From positions 1 through 5,291 of the forward strand of contig JAGDDC010000086.1 of the NCBI GenBank assembly GCA_017958245.1: a stretch of 5,291 bases of DNA, read 5' to 3'. The position numbers and the translations under genes are program-made. Below are positions 1-5,161 of the stretch, piece by piece (the stretch's first letter is position 1; each line of letters begins with the position of its first letter). Below the pieces are notes generated by a model. That model was not told the origin of the DNA. It saw nothing but the letters and a program-made list of their open reading frames with translations, and made no database searches. The stretch comes from Lachnospiraceae bacterium (lineage in GTDB: Bacteria > Bacillota_A > Clostridia > Lachnospirales > Lachnospiraceae).

Positions 1-472
1 GAATACGGCTCATCTCCTTGATACCGCCAAGGTTCTTCTCCAGCTTTTCCCATTCTTTCTTCAGCTGGATAACTTCCTTCTTGGGAAGTACGTCAAAAGT
101 TCCGTCCTCGGACATTCTCTCGATGTCACGAAGTCTTGCGATCCTGAGCTTGATGGTCTTGAAGTTGGTGAGCATACCGCCGAGCCATCTCTCGTTTACG
201 TAGTACATACCGCAACGCTCTGCCTCTGACTTGATGGAATCCTGAGCCTGCTTCTTGGTTCCTACGAAGAGGATCTTGCCGCCGTTTGCGACTACGTCCT
301 TGACAGCGTAGTAAGCCTCGTCTACCTTGCCTACAGACTTCTGAAGGTCGATGATGTAGATGCCGTTGCGCTCAGTGTAGATGTACTCCGCCATCTTGGG
401 GTTCCATCTTCTTGTCTGATGTCCAAAATGAACACCTGCCTCGAGTAACTGTTTCATTGAAATTACGCTCAT
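1..472 (-). CDS. rpsB: 30S ribosomal protein S2, 5' part (runs off the window)
   Basis: S2 is a protein of the small ribosomal subunit; it joins late in assembly and sits near the platform with S1. The window holds the first 157 codons of a protein usually about 245-260 residues long, so the 3' third is missing only because the window ends. The N-terminus begins [20 protein letters not shown], followed by [12 protein letters not shown], which is diagnostic of bacterial S2. The downstream blocks [18 protein letters not shown] and [11 protein letters not shown] are also typical. The ATG at 472-470 is chosen because GGAGG (485-481) lies 8 nt upstream; a second in-frame ATG at 457 has no such site. 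The gene has its own promoter and leader. In Firmicutes tsf normally follows rpsB, but it is not in view. Identity is very secure. Confidence 0.97.
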   Translation of the reverse strand, partial: MSVISMKQLLEAGVHFGHQTRRWNPKMAEYIYTERNGIYIIDLQKSVGKVDEAYYAVKDVVANGGKILFVGTKKQAQDSIKSEAERCGMYYVNERWLGGMLTNFKTIKLRIARLRDIERMSEDGTFDVLPKKEVIQLKKEWEKLEKNLGGIKEMSRI

Positions 473-593
473 GTTCTTTTCCTCCGTTTGTTTGGTTGAT
501 ATACTTCCGCAGGTTTCACATCGGGCAGACGGCGTACGCCGCACCATGCCTAAAACCACCTGCGTGTTTACTGTTGTGTGAGCTACACAACCT
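473..593 (-). promoter_or_regulatory. Structured 5' leader of rpsB
   Basis: This is the inferred untranslated leader of about 120 nt between the rpsB promoter and its ATG. Two structures can be read directly. The first is a hairpin at the very 5' end (591-573), with GTTGTGT pairing ACACAAC across a 5-nt loop. The second is a long nested stem in which CGCAGGT (564-558) pairs ACCTGCG (514-508). It encloses GGCA/TGCC (550-547 with 527-524) and a terminal CGGCG-TA-CGCCG palindrome (541-530). No U-tract follows, so an attenuator is not indicated. The GGAGG ribosome binding site (485-481) lies 22 nt downstream of the big stem in single-stranded, A-rich sequence. Several ribosomal protein operons are autoregulated through such leaders, and S2 does this in enterobacteria. 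Whether this leader is an S2-binding element is inference. Confidence 0.5.
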
Positions 594-598
594 TCCAG

Positions 599-627
599 AT
601 TATAGCACAGCGTCCACGGCTATGCAA
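599..627 (-). promoter_or_regulatory. Sigma-A promoter of rpsB (extended -10, with A-tract upstream)
   Basis: On the minus strand the -35 box TTGCAT (627-622) is separated by exactly 17 nt from a perfect TATAAT (604-599). TGC lies immediately before the -10, giving an extended -10. The start is predicted at a purine around 594-592. Six consecutive A residues (637-632) fall at roughly -45 to -40, where the proximal UP-element subsite lies. All four elements are near consensus, as expected for a highly expressed ribosomal protein operon. The promoter sits in the gap between the terminator of the upstream unit and rpsB. Confidence is high from sequence alone. Confidence 0.88.
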
Positions 628-642
628 GAACTTTTTTGCCCG

Positions 643-674
643 AAAAAAGCCGGGACGGGGTGATCCCGTCCCGG
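643..674 (-). terminator. Rho-independent terminator ending the motility gene cluster
   Basis: On the minus strand CCGGGACGGG (674-665) pairs perfectly with CCCGTCCCGG (659-650) across a 5-nt loop. A G-C pair-rich 10-bp stem is therefore followed by GC and six T residues (648-643). It begins 13 nt after the stop codon of the MltG-like gene at 688. There is no T-run on the other side, so it acts in the minus direction only. It separates the flagellar-operon tail from the rpsB promoter, whose -35 box starts 15 nt beyond the T-tract. Confidence 0.93.
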
Positions 675-687
675 ACTTGTCCGCGGT

Positions 688-1410
688 TCAATCTATTGAG
701 TTCTCCATATCCGTGACGATCTTCGCGATCTCGCGGAAAGTGGCTCCCTTCTTGATCTTAAAGTTTCCTATTGCTATGAGGTCTGCGTAGCCGTTGTTTA
801 CAAGATATTTGTTCAGGGCGTCCGCGTTCGATACGATCCCGAGCACCTCGGCCTCCTCGGAGAACTGCTCCGAGCTCATGCCCTTCGGGATCCCTATGAT
901 GATATAATCATCCTCATCACTATCCTCACCCTTGGGGCTTGGCGCAGGCTCCTTGGTTGGCGTAGGAGTCGGCTCCTTCGTGGGAGTCGGTGTAGGCTCC
1001 TCTGTAGGAGTTGGCGTAGGCTCCTTGGTTGGGGTCGGCGTAGGCTTCTCAGTAGGAGTAGGCGTAGGCTCCTTGGTTGGAGTCGGTGTAGGCTTCTCGG
1101 TGGGAGTCGGTGTAGTGTCCTCAGTAGGAGCAGGGGTCTGTGTGGGAGTGGCCTCGTTTTCATCCGAAGTGCCTTCACCTTCTCTGCCGGTACTGTCCTC
1201 TTCGTCTCCCTGCGCCTCGCCTTCCTCGCCGGGATTCAGGATCTTTGAGAGATCCGATGAGGGCTGCCCTTCTTCCTTTGGAGCGTTGACCTCCGCCCTC
1301 ACTTCTCTTTCTATCGTGTCTGTTTCTCTCGGAATGATGATCACGAGGACGATGGCCGTGGCAAATATGATGCCGAGACCCACTCCCCTCATGTAGTATT
1401 TAAGCTTCAT
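688..1410 (-). CDS. Membrane-anchored Pro-Thr repeat protein with MltG/YceG-like C-terminal domain, no catalytic domain
   Basis: 240 residues. Residues 1-7 are basic and residues 8-26 form one hydrophobic segment, suggesting a signal anchor with the rest outside the cell. Residues 30-88 are acidic and low in complexity. Residues 90-157 are a Pro-Thr spacer built on an 8-residue unit, PTPTPT plus a charged pair KE, EK or EE. Residues 170-236 are a compact domain ([20 protein letters not shown], later [20 protein letters not shown]). Its two 'Gxs..eIa' blocks resemble the LysM-like N-terminal part of endolytic transglycosylase MltG. The catalytic MltG domain, with its glutamate, is absent because the protein stops there, so glycan cleavage is not expected. 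Peptidoglycan or division-site binding is inference. The ATG at 1410 follows GAGGGG closely (spacing about 2-5 nt) and gives the basic MKLKYYMRG start. It is the last gene before the terminator. Existence is secure; function is not. Confidence 0.85.
   Translation of the reverse strand: MKLKYYMRGVGLGIIFATAIVLVIIIPRETDTIEREVRAEVNAPKEEGQPSSDLSKILNPGEEGEAQGDEEDSTGREGEGTSDENEATPTQTPAPTEDTTPTPTEKPTPTPTKEPTPTPTEKPTPTPTKEPTPTPTEEPTPTPTKEPTPTPTKEPAPSPKGEDSDEDDYIIIGIPKGMSSEQFSEEAEVLGIVSNADALNKYLVNNGYADLIAIGNFKIKKGATFREIAKIVTDMENSID
947..1138 (-). repeat. 24-bp coding minisatellite (Pro-Thr spacer)
   Basis: Seven tandem 24-bp units (947-970, 971-994, 995-1018, 1019-1042, 1043-1066, 1067-1090, 1091-1114) and one degenerate unit (1115-1138) encode PTPTPT followed by two charged residues. 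The unit is an exact multiple of three, so gain or loss of a copy keeps the frame. In protein order the charged pairs run EK, KE, EK, KE, EE, KE, KE. This partly alternating pattern hints at duplication of 48-bp double units. Third-position differences between units show that the array is not very recent. The opposite strand has a long Gly-Val open frame, which is only a shadow of the repeat. Confidence 0.93.
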
Positions 1411-1466
1411 TTCCCCTCGTTTCTTCCTTCGGGCGCAACATTTTAAACTGCTTTAGCCCTGACGGG

Positions 1467-2240
1467 TCATTTGTCCCCGTAGAGATCGATCACCAGCTTG
1501 ACCTCCCCCTGGCCCATATCCATGAGCTTTGAGATCTCCATGATCGACTTGTTCTTCTTGTGGAGGCTCAGTATCTTCTCGTTTCTCGACGCGAGCCCCG
1601 GGTCGTTCTCCTCGCCCACAAGCCCTGCGATGTCATCGGGAAGTCTGACCTCTTCGGCCTCTTTCTTCGCGGGCTTCTTCGCCGGAGCTTTCGCGGGCTT
1701 CTTCTCGGCCTCCGCAGCCTTCTTTGCTCTGGTCTTCGGCTTTGCGGGCTCAGGCTTCTTCTCCTCGACGGGAGGCAGGGGCGCGGGTGCCCTAAGGAGC
1801 CTTTCTTCCTCTTCCTTTGCGAGCTCCGACATCTTCTCGTAGAGTTCGGCAAACTGCCTTCTCGAATCCTCGAGCTCGGAAGCCGTGTCCTTGAGCTCCT
1901 CTTCCTTCTTCTGAAGCATATCGTAGAGGAAGACGACCTCCTTGTGGTTGGCGCTTATCTTCTCGAGGACCTGGTCCGAGACCTCGGTCACCGCGATGAT
2001 TTTCTCGTTCGAGAGCCTGTCAAGGCTCGCGTCCGTGTCCCTGACCGTGTTGTCCTGCTCCCTGTCGAGCAGATCGCGGATGCTTTTTTTCAAGTCCTCC
2101 TTTTCGCCCTCCGTGAGAGCGATGTCAGTCCTGCCCTTCTCTTCCCCGGTCTGCGCCGTGTTCTTCTCACCCACTATAAAAAAGCTGATGATGACAAACA
2201 GCGTGCCGAGCACGAGCAGGGCGATCTCTAATCCTGTCAT
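1467..2240 (-). CDS. SwrB/YlxL-position single-pass membrane coiled-coil protein (DUF6115-like)
   Basis: 257 residues. Residues 4-23 are one transmembrane helix with no basic residue before it. A charged helical region follows at 43-64, and a long coiled coil at about 75-147 contains SDQVLEKISANHKEVVFLYD. Next comes an Ala-Pro-Lys linker (151-196) and a small C-terminal helical domain (about 218-254) with NKSIMEISKLMDMGQGEVKL. That ending, together with the N-terminal anchor, matches the SwrB-like family (DUF6115). SwrB in Bacillus subtilis promotes flagellar type III export activation and sits between sigD and rpsB, the same position as here. The coiled coil is therefore most likely cytoplasmic. 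The ATG at 2240 starts one base after the upstream stop (TGA-A-ATG). GAGG (2251-2248) lies 7 nt before it, inside the upstream gene, so the two are probably translationally coupled. The linker looks like a histone H1 tail, which is unusual for SwrB. Confidence 0.8.
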   Translation of the reverse strand: MTGLEIALLVLGTLFVIISFFIVGEKNTAQTGEEKGRTDIALTEGEKEDLKKSIRDLLDREQDNTVRDTDASLDRLSNEKIIAVTEVSDQVLEKISANHKEVVFLYDMLQKKEEELKDTASELEDSRRQFAELYEKMSELAKEEEERLLRAPAPLPPVEEKKPEPAKPKTRAKKAAEAEKKPAKAPAKKPAKKEAEEVRLPDDIAGLVGEENDPGLASRNEKILSLHKKNKSIMEISKLMDMGQGEVKLVIDLYGDK

Positions 2241-2241
2241 T

Positions 2242-2568
2242 TCAGATCCTCACATCAAATCCTCCGGGTCTGGACGAATTATTCTTCACTCCGTCTTTCT
2301 TTTCCTCGTCCTTCCCGTCCTTCTTCTTCCTTTCCCGGTTCCCCTCATAAGTGCCGTTGCCTTTTTCCTTCGCGTCATACCGGTAGTCTTCCTTCTGACT
2401 CTCCTCGGTCTTGACCGTCTGACGGCTGTTCTGCATGATAGTCGAATCTATCCGGCTGGTTATGTTCGCCTGCGCAGCCTGGTTTTGATTCTGCTCGTTG
2501 TGCCTGACTATCGATGCTTCCTGAGATTTCGGGACCATGGTGTACATCTCGATCGGCGGCATCCCCAT
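2242..2568 (-). CDS. Small charged protein of unknown function between fapA and the swrB-like gene
   Basis: 108 residues with no membrane segment or signal peptide. The N-terminus (MGMPPIEMYTMVPKSQEAS) is hydrophobic and proline-containing. The middle (about residues 20-55) is rich in Gln, Asn, Ser and Thr. A motif EDYRYDAKEKGNGTYEGN follows at about 60-77, and the last 30 residues are Lys/Glu-rich and probably disordered. My impression is that similar proteins with a 'YDAKEKGN' motif occur beside FapA in Lachnospiraceae flagellar clusters, but I cannot verify that here. The ATG at 2568 is preferred over an upstream ATG at 2601 because GAGGT (2580-2576) lies 7 nt before 2568, and because residues encoded upstream look unlike the rest. 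Its end is coupled to the SwrB-like gene (one-base gap). It may be read both from the flagellar operon and from the internal promoter at 2672-2701. No function is assigned. Confidence 0.72.
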   Translation of the reverse strand: MGMPPIEMYTMVPKSQEASIVRHNEQNQNQAAQANITSRIDSTIMQNSRQTVKTEESQKEDYRYDAKEKGNGTYEGNRERKKKDGKDEEKKDGVKNNSSRPGGFDVRI

Positions 2569-2575
2569 ATTCCGT

Positions 2576-2580
2576 ACCTC
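2576..2580 (-). promoter_or_regulatory. Ribosome binding site fixing the start of the small protein
   Basis: GAGGT lies 7 nt before the ATG at 2568-2566. The alternative in-frame ATG at 2601-2599 has no purine-rich site at a usable distance. The next ATG at 2562 would be about 13 nt away. This supports the 108-residue version over a 119-residue one. Confidence 0.6.
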
Positions 2581-2645
2581 GACGCAGGCATGGTGCTTCA
2601 TGTGACAGCATCAGACTGTTACAGACGACAGCCGGTACTGCACGG

Positions 2646-2673
2646 ATCGGTGTCGTGCCTGCCCGGCACCGAT
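2646..2673 (-). promoter_or_regulatory. Inverted repeat over the internal promoter start region (possible operator or 5' hairpin)
   Basis: ATCGGTG (2673-2667) and CACCGAT (2652-2646) form a perfect 7-bp dyad separated by 14 bp. The half-site centres are 21 bp apart, about two helical turns. A nested GTGCC/GGCAC pair (2669-2665 with 2659-2655) can form a tighter hairpin. The outer arm overlaps the -10 box of the candidate promoter and the dyad extends past the predicted start near 2665. No T-run follows, so it is not a terminator. It could bind a dimeric regulator or form a stem near the 5' end of the transcript; the sequence alone does not decide. Confidence 0.4.
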
Positions 2674-2701
2674 GATACATGAAGAGGTCCACGTGTGTCA
2701 A
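2672..2701 (-). promoter_or_regulatory. Candidate internal sigma-A promoter overlapping the fapA stop codon
   Basis: On the minus strand a perfect -35 TTGACA (2701-2696) is followed after 18 nt by TATCAT (2677-2672), which matches the -10 consensus at five of six positions. The -35 box includes the TGA stop codon of fapA (2700-2698). The predicted start is near 2665, leaving a leader of about 97 nt before the small gene at 2568. It would transcribe the small gene, the SwrB-like gene and the MltG-like gene independently of the flagellar operon promoter. The 18-nt spacer is one longer than ideal. Confidence 0.6.
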
Positions 2702-4293
2702 TAAGCCTTTACTCTGATGTCCGCGCCATCCCTCACAAGACGGCAATGCTTTGTGTCGGTCCGTATGAAAGTTGTTATGTTCGATATGGTTACCTTGCAG
2801 CCCGGATACATGACGTCGTCCACGAGTATATATCCCGAGCCTGCTGCGTCGATCTTCTCGGAGACGACATCCAGCCTCTCCATGACCTGATCGAGCGTTG
2901 CCTCCATCTCCTCCTTTTGCTTCTTCAGAGTGATGAACTGCATCTGCTTGTCCGCAGGCAGCTTCTCGCCATCGGCGATCTTCTTGCCTATGAAGGATAC
3001 GACCTTGTCAATCTTGTCAATGTTCTCAAGCAGGTCAGACTGCTTCTTCTCGAGCTCCTTCATCTCGTTCTGGAGCTGAGGCGCTCCGACCTCGAGCAAA
3101 GTCGTCGTTCCCATGACCGAACCCGTGATCTGCGCGCTTATGTAGGAACCCGCCTTGACAGAACCACCCGTTATGAAGCCCTTCTTGCCGTGGACGCTGA
3201 CCTCCATCCCCGCCTCGATCTTGCTGTGCATGATCGAATCTGTCGAGACGTAACCGCCCGCGTAGACCTCCGCGCTCTCTATGAACCTCGAGACAACGTT
3301 GGTCCCGGCCCTTAAGATGCCCTTTTGCATCCCCTGGATGCCTCGCTTCAGGATGATCTGCCCGCCGGCTATGATCTCCGCGCCCTCAACTATGCCGTTT
3401 ACGATCACGTCGCCGTCTGCCTCTACCTTGTAGCCCGTGTTTACGTTACCCGTCACGGTCACGCTGCCGTTGTACTTTATGTCTCCGGTGGAGGCGTCGA
3501 CATTTGCGGGAACCGTGTAGTTATCCGATACGAAGATCACTCCGTCCACGAGGGACACGTGACCGTTCTTCGTCGAGTAAAGGTTGAGCCCGTCCTCCGA
3601 GAGCTTCGTGTTCTTCACTTCCCTGAGGGTCTTGGGGTTTGCCTTTCTCTGCTTGATGGGCTTGCCCATGACATCGATGCCCGGACGCCCGTAGTTCGCG
3701 GGCTTTAGCGTTGCTATGAGAGCTCCCTCCGCGACACTGTTTATGTTGTCGAGCGAGTGGAAGTCGACCGACCCGTCCTCGTTCTGCTTGGGCTTGACGT
3801 TCGGATTGGTATTGAAATGATACGTGATCTCGGCGTCAACTCCGTCCTCGGGAGGAAGTGACTTCGCCACGTCTATGTTCGTACAGTATTTGCGGTCAGC
3901 CATGAAGGCCTTTATGTTCTCCTCAAGTGCGCCGTATCTCACGCCGTTCCTGCTGAGCTCGGAAATGATGTCCTGGTAGCCCATGAGCTGGCCCTTGTCC
4001 GAGGGCGGATAGAACCTCGCCACCGCCACGGTGTGCTCAGAGTCTATGACTACCGACAGAGACTCGTTCACCGGGTAAATGGGATTGCGGCTCACAAGGA
4101 TCTCTCTTCTCGCGGATGAGTTCCTGACGGCATCATAGATGACCGCCTTCTCGCACTCGATCCTGTTGTCCGAGAGGTATCTGTCGACCTCGGTAGCGTC
4201 GATGGGCGCTCCCCCGTCAACGGGCGGTATGAGCACAAGGTAAACCCCGTCCTGTTTGTGACTCAGTGAAAAATATCCGTTAGTCAATGCCAT
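2698..4293 (-). CDS. fapA: FapA family protein (DUF342)
   Basis: 531 residues from the chosen start. Residues about 1-75 form an N-terminal region beginning MALTNGYFSLSHKQDGVYLV. Residues about 80-250 form the FapA N-terminal domain (for example TLKPANYGRPGIDVMGKPIK). Residues about 255-400 are a right-handed beta-helix of repeated short strands with glycine turns (GDVIVNGIVEGAEIIAGGQI, AEVYAGGYVST). Residues 405-485 are a coiled coil (LQNEMKELEKKQSDLLENID), and a beta-rich tail follows (GYILVDDVMYPGCKVTIS). This is the full FapA/DUF342 architecture. FapA of Vibrio was linked to flagellar assembly and polar placement; its biochemical role remains unclear. Location is probably cytoplasmic, as no signal or membrane segment is seen. 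The ATG at 4293 has GGGGGA (4306-4301) 7 nt upstream, while the in-frame ATG at 4308 (536 residues) has no good site. It follows the sigma gene by 66 nt, so it is likely cotranscribed. Confidence 0.9.
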   Translation of the reverse strand: MALTNGYFSLSHKQDGVYLVLIPPVDGGAPIDATEVDRYLSDNRIECEKAVIYDAVRNSSARREILVSRNPIYPVNESLSVVIDSEHTVAVARFYPPSDKGQLMGYQDIISELSRNGVRYGALEENIKAFMADRKYCTNIDVAKSLPPEDGVDAEITYHFNTNPNVKPKQNEDGSVDFHSLDNINSVAEGALIATLKPANYGRPGIDVMGKPIKQRKANPKTLREVKNTKLSEDGLNLYSTKNGHVSLVDGVIFVSDNYTVPANVDASTGDIKYNGSVTVTGNVNTGYKVEADGDVIVNGIVEGAEIIAGGQIILKRGIQGMQKGILRAGTNVVSRFIESAEVYAGGYVSTDSIMHSKIEAGMEVSVHGKKGFITGGSVKAGSYISAQITGSVMGTTTLLEVGAPQLQNEMKELEKKQSDLLENIDKIDKVVSFIGKKIADGEKLPADKQMQFITLKKQKEEMEATLDQVMERLDVVSEKIDAAGSGYILVDDVMYPGCKVTISNITTFIRTDTKHCRLVRDGADIRVKAY

Positions 4294-4300
4294 AAACTCT

Positions 4301-4306
4301 TCCCCC
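4301..4306 (-). promoter_or_regulatory. Ribosome binding site deciding the fapA start
   Basis: GGGGGA lies 7 nt before the ATG at 4293-4291. It overlaps the earlier ATG at 4308-4306, so that earlier ATG cannot use it. A GGAAG further upstream (near 4332) is more than 20 nt from the 4308 ATG. The same GGGGG-type site precedes the sigma gene. Confidence 0.5.
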
Positions 4307-4350
4307 ATATTCTAAATGTTTACTGTTTCTTCCTGTTTTCTCCATCGGAT

Positions 4351-4365
4351 GGGTGAGGATCACCC
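4351..4365 (-). repeat. Small hairpin across the sigma factor stop codon
   Basis: GGGTGA (4365-4360) pairs with TCACCC (4356-4351) across a 3-nt loop. The 5' arm contains the last glycine codon and the TGA stop of the sigma gene. No T-run follows, so it is not a terminator. A role in mRNA stability or in setting the ratio between the sigma factor and FapA is possible but unproven, and a 6-bp dyad could arise by chance. Confidence 0.35.
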
Positions 4366-5121
4366 AAGGAACATATCCATGTTCGATCCGAGTCTCGCCC
4401 TCAGCTTCATCAGAGCTTTCGAGTGAAGCTGCGACACTCTCGACTCGGACACTTCCATCACGAGGCTTATCTCCTTCAGGTTGAGATCCTCGTAGTAGTA
4501 CAGCAGGACGACCTTCTTCTCCTTCTCCGTGAGAGTTCCGATCGCCTCCATCAGGAGCTTTTTGAGCTCGCTCCTCTCGACTGCCTTCTCCGGACTCTCA
4601 TAACCTTCGGTCTGTCCGGTCTCCACTCTCACCTCACCCTGCTCCATGCACTCATCGAGCGATACAAGGCTTGAGACCTGCGTCTGGGTCTGCCACTCTT
4701 CGAGCTCGTCGACCGTGATCCCCAGCTCATTTGCAAGGTCCTCGTCGTCGGGCGCCACGCCGTTCAGGCTCTCAAGCTTCTGGTAGGCCGCGTCGAGCTG
4801 CTTTTGCTTCTGTCTGAGCGACCTGGGTATCCAGTCCATCTTCCTGATCTGGTCGAGTATCGAACCCCTGATCCTGAGTGAGGCGTAGGTCTCGAACTTG
4901 GCTCCCTTGGTGGCGTCGAATTTGTCTATCGCGTCTATCAGGCCAAATGTGCCATATCCGACGAGATCGTCATACTCGACGTTGTTGCCGAGATAGACGC
5001 TCAGCTTTCCGGCGACGACCTTCACCAGTCCGACATATTCAATTATGATCTTCTCCCTCAGCTCCGGAGTCTTGTTCTTCGCGTACTCGTTCCAGAGCTT
5101 TAGTTTCCCGTTAGCATCCAT
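4360..5121 (-). CDS. fliA: Flagellar RNA polymerase sigma factor, sigma-28 (FliA/SigD/WhiG family)
   Basis: 253 residues, normal for the family. Region 2 spans about residues 25-98: VEYDDLVGYGTFGLIDAIDK binds core polymerase, and FETYASLRIRGSILDQIRKM plus DWIPRS is the signature of FliA-type factors and recognises the -10. Region 3 covers about 103-150. Region 4 (195-246) holds the helix-turn-helix LKEISLVMEVSESRVSQLHS that reads the -35. There is no region 1.1, as expected for group 3 factors. It directs late flagellar and chemotaxis genes, usually held back by the anti-sigma factor FlgM, which is not in this window. The gene name sigD would be equally fitting for a Firmicute. ATG at 5121 has GGGGG (5132-5128) 6 nt upstream. 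It begins 40 nt after the preceding gene, so it probably belongs to the same operon; no promoter is seen in that gap. Confidence 0.96.
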   Translation of the reverse strand: MDANGKLKLWNEYAKNKTPELREKIIIEYVGLVKVVAGKLSVYLGNNVEYDDLVGYGTFGLIDAIDKFDATKGAKFETYASLRIRGSILDQIRKMDWIPRSLRQKQKQLDAAYQKLESLNGVAPDDEDLANELGITVDELEEWQTQTQVSSLVSLDECMEQGEVRVETGQTEGYESPEKAVERSELKKLLMEAIGTLTEKEKKVVLLYYYEDLNLKEISLVMEVSESRVSQLHSKALMKLRARLGSNMDMFLG

Positions 5122-5161
5122 GAGAAACCCCCATTGCCTGCACTTTTACGTATCGTATCCG

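Noticed and set aside
903..908. TATAAT on the plus strand as an antisense promoter inside the MltG-like gene
   Set aside because: The hexamer at the -35 distance (880-885) is GCCCTT, which does not resemble TTGACA. The TATAAT arises from Ile-Ile-Tyr-Asp codons on the other strand.
947..1138. CRISPR-like array
   Set aside because: The 24-bp units are directly adjacent with no unique spacers, and the units translate to a regular protein repeat.
932..1396. Long plus-strand open frame coding a Gly-Val repeat protein
   Set aside because: It is the exact complement of the 24-bp Pro-Thr repeat, where stops are absent because of the repeat. It has no ribosome binding site of note and the minus-strand frame has a membrane anchor and a folded domain.
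1411..1466. Possible sigma-28 promoter before the MltG-like gene (CTAAAG followed by GCGCCCGAA)
   Set aside because: The upstream TAAA box is present, but no GCCGATAA-like box occurs at the proper spacing of about 15; the nearest match needs an extra base and 17 nt.
1560..2231. Plus-strand open frame of 223 codons opposite the SwrB-like gene
   Set aside because: It is Leu/Arg-rich without motifs, as expected for the antisense of a Glu/Lys-rich coiled coil, and overlaps a convincing minus-strand gene.
2375..2746. Minus-strand frame of 123 codons overlapping the fapA end and the small gene
   Set aside because: It overlaps two better-supported genes, the internal promoter and the dyad. Its composition (many Arg, His, Cys, Ser) is that of a shifted frame, and it would leave the good GAGGT site and the coupled stop unexplained.
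2695..3708. Two plus-strand frames opposite fapA
   Set aside because: They are rich in Leu, Arg, His and Asp without any domain, antisense to strongly conserved FapA sequence, and have no promoter or ribosome binding site that I could see.
4323..4359. Promoter for fapA between the sigma gene and fapA
   Set aside because: The gap is A-rich but I found no paired -35 and -10 boxes at acceptable spacing, so read-through from the sigma gene is the simpler view.
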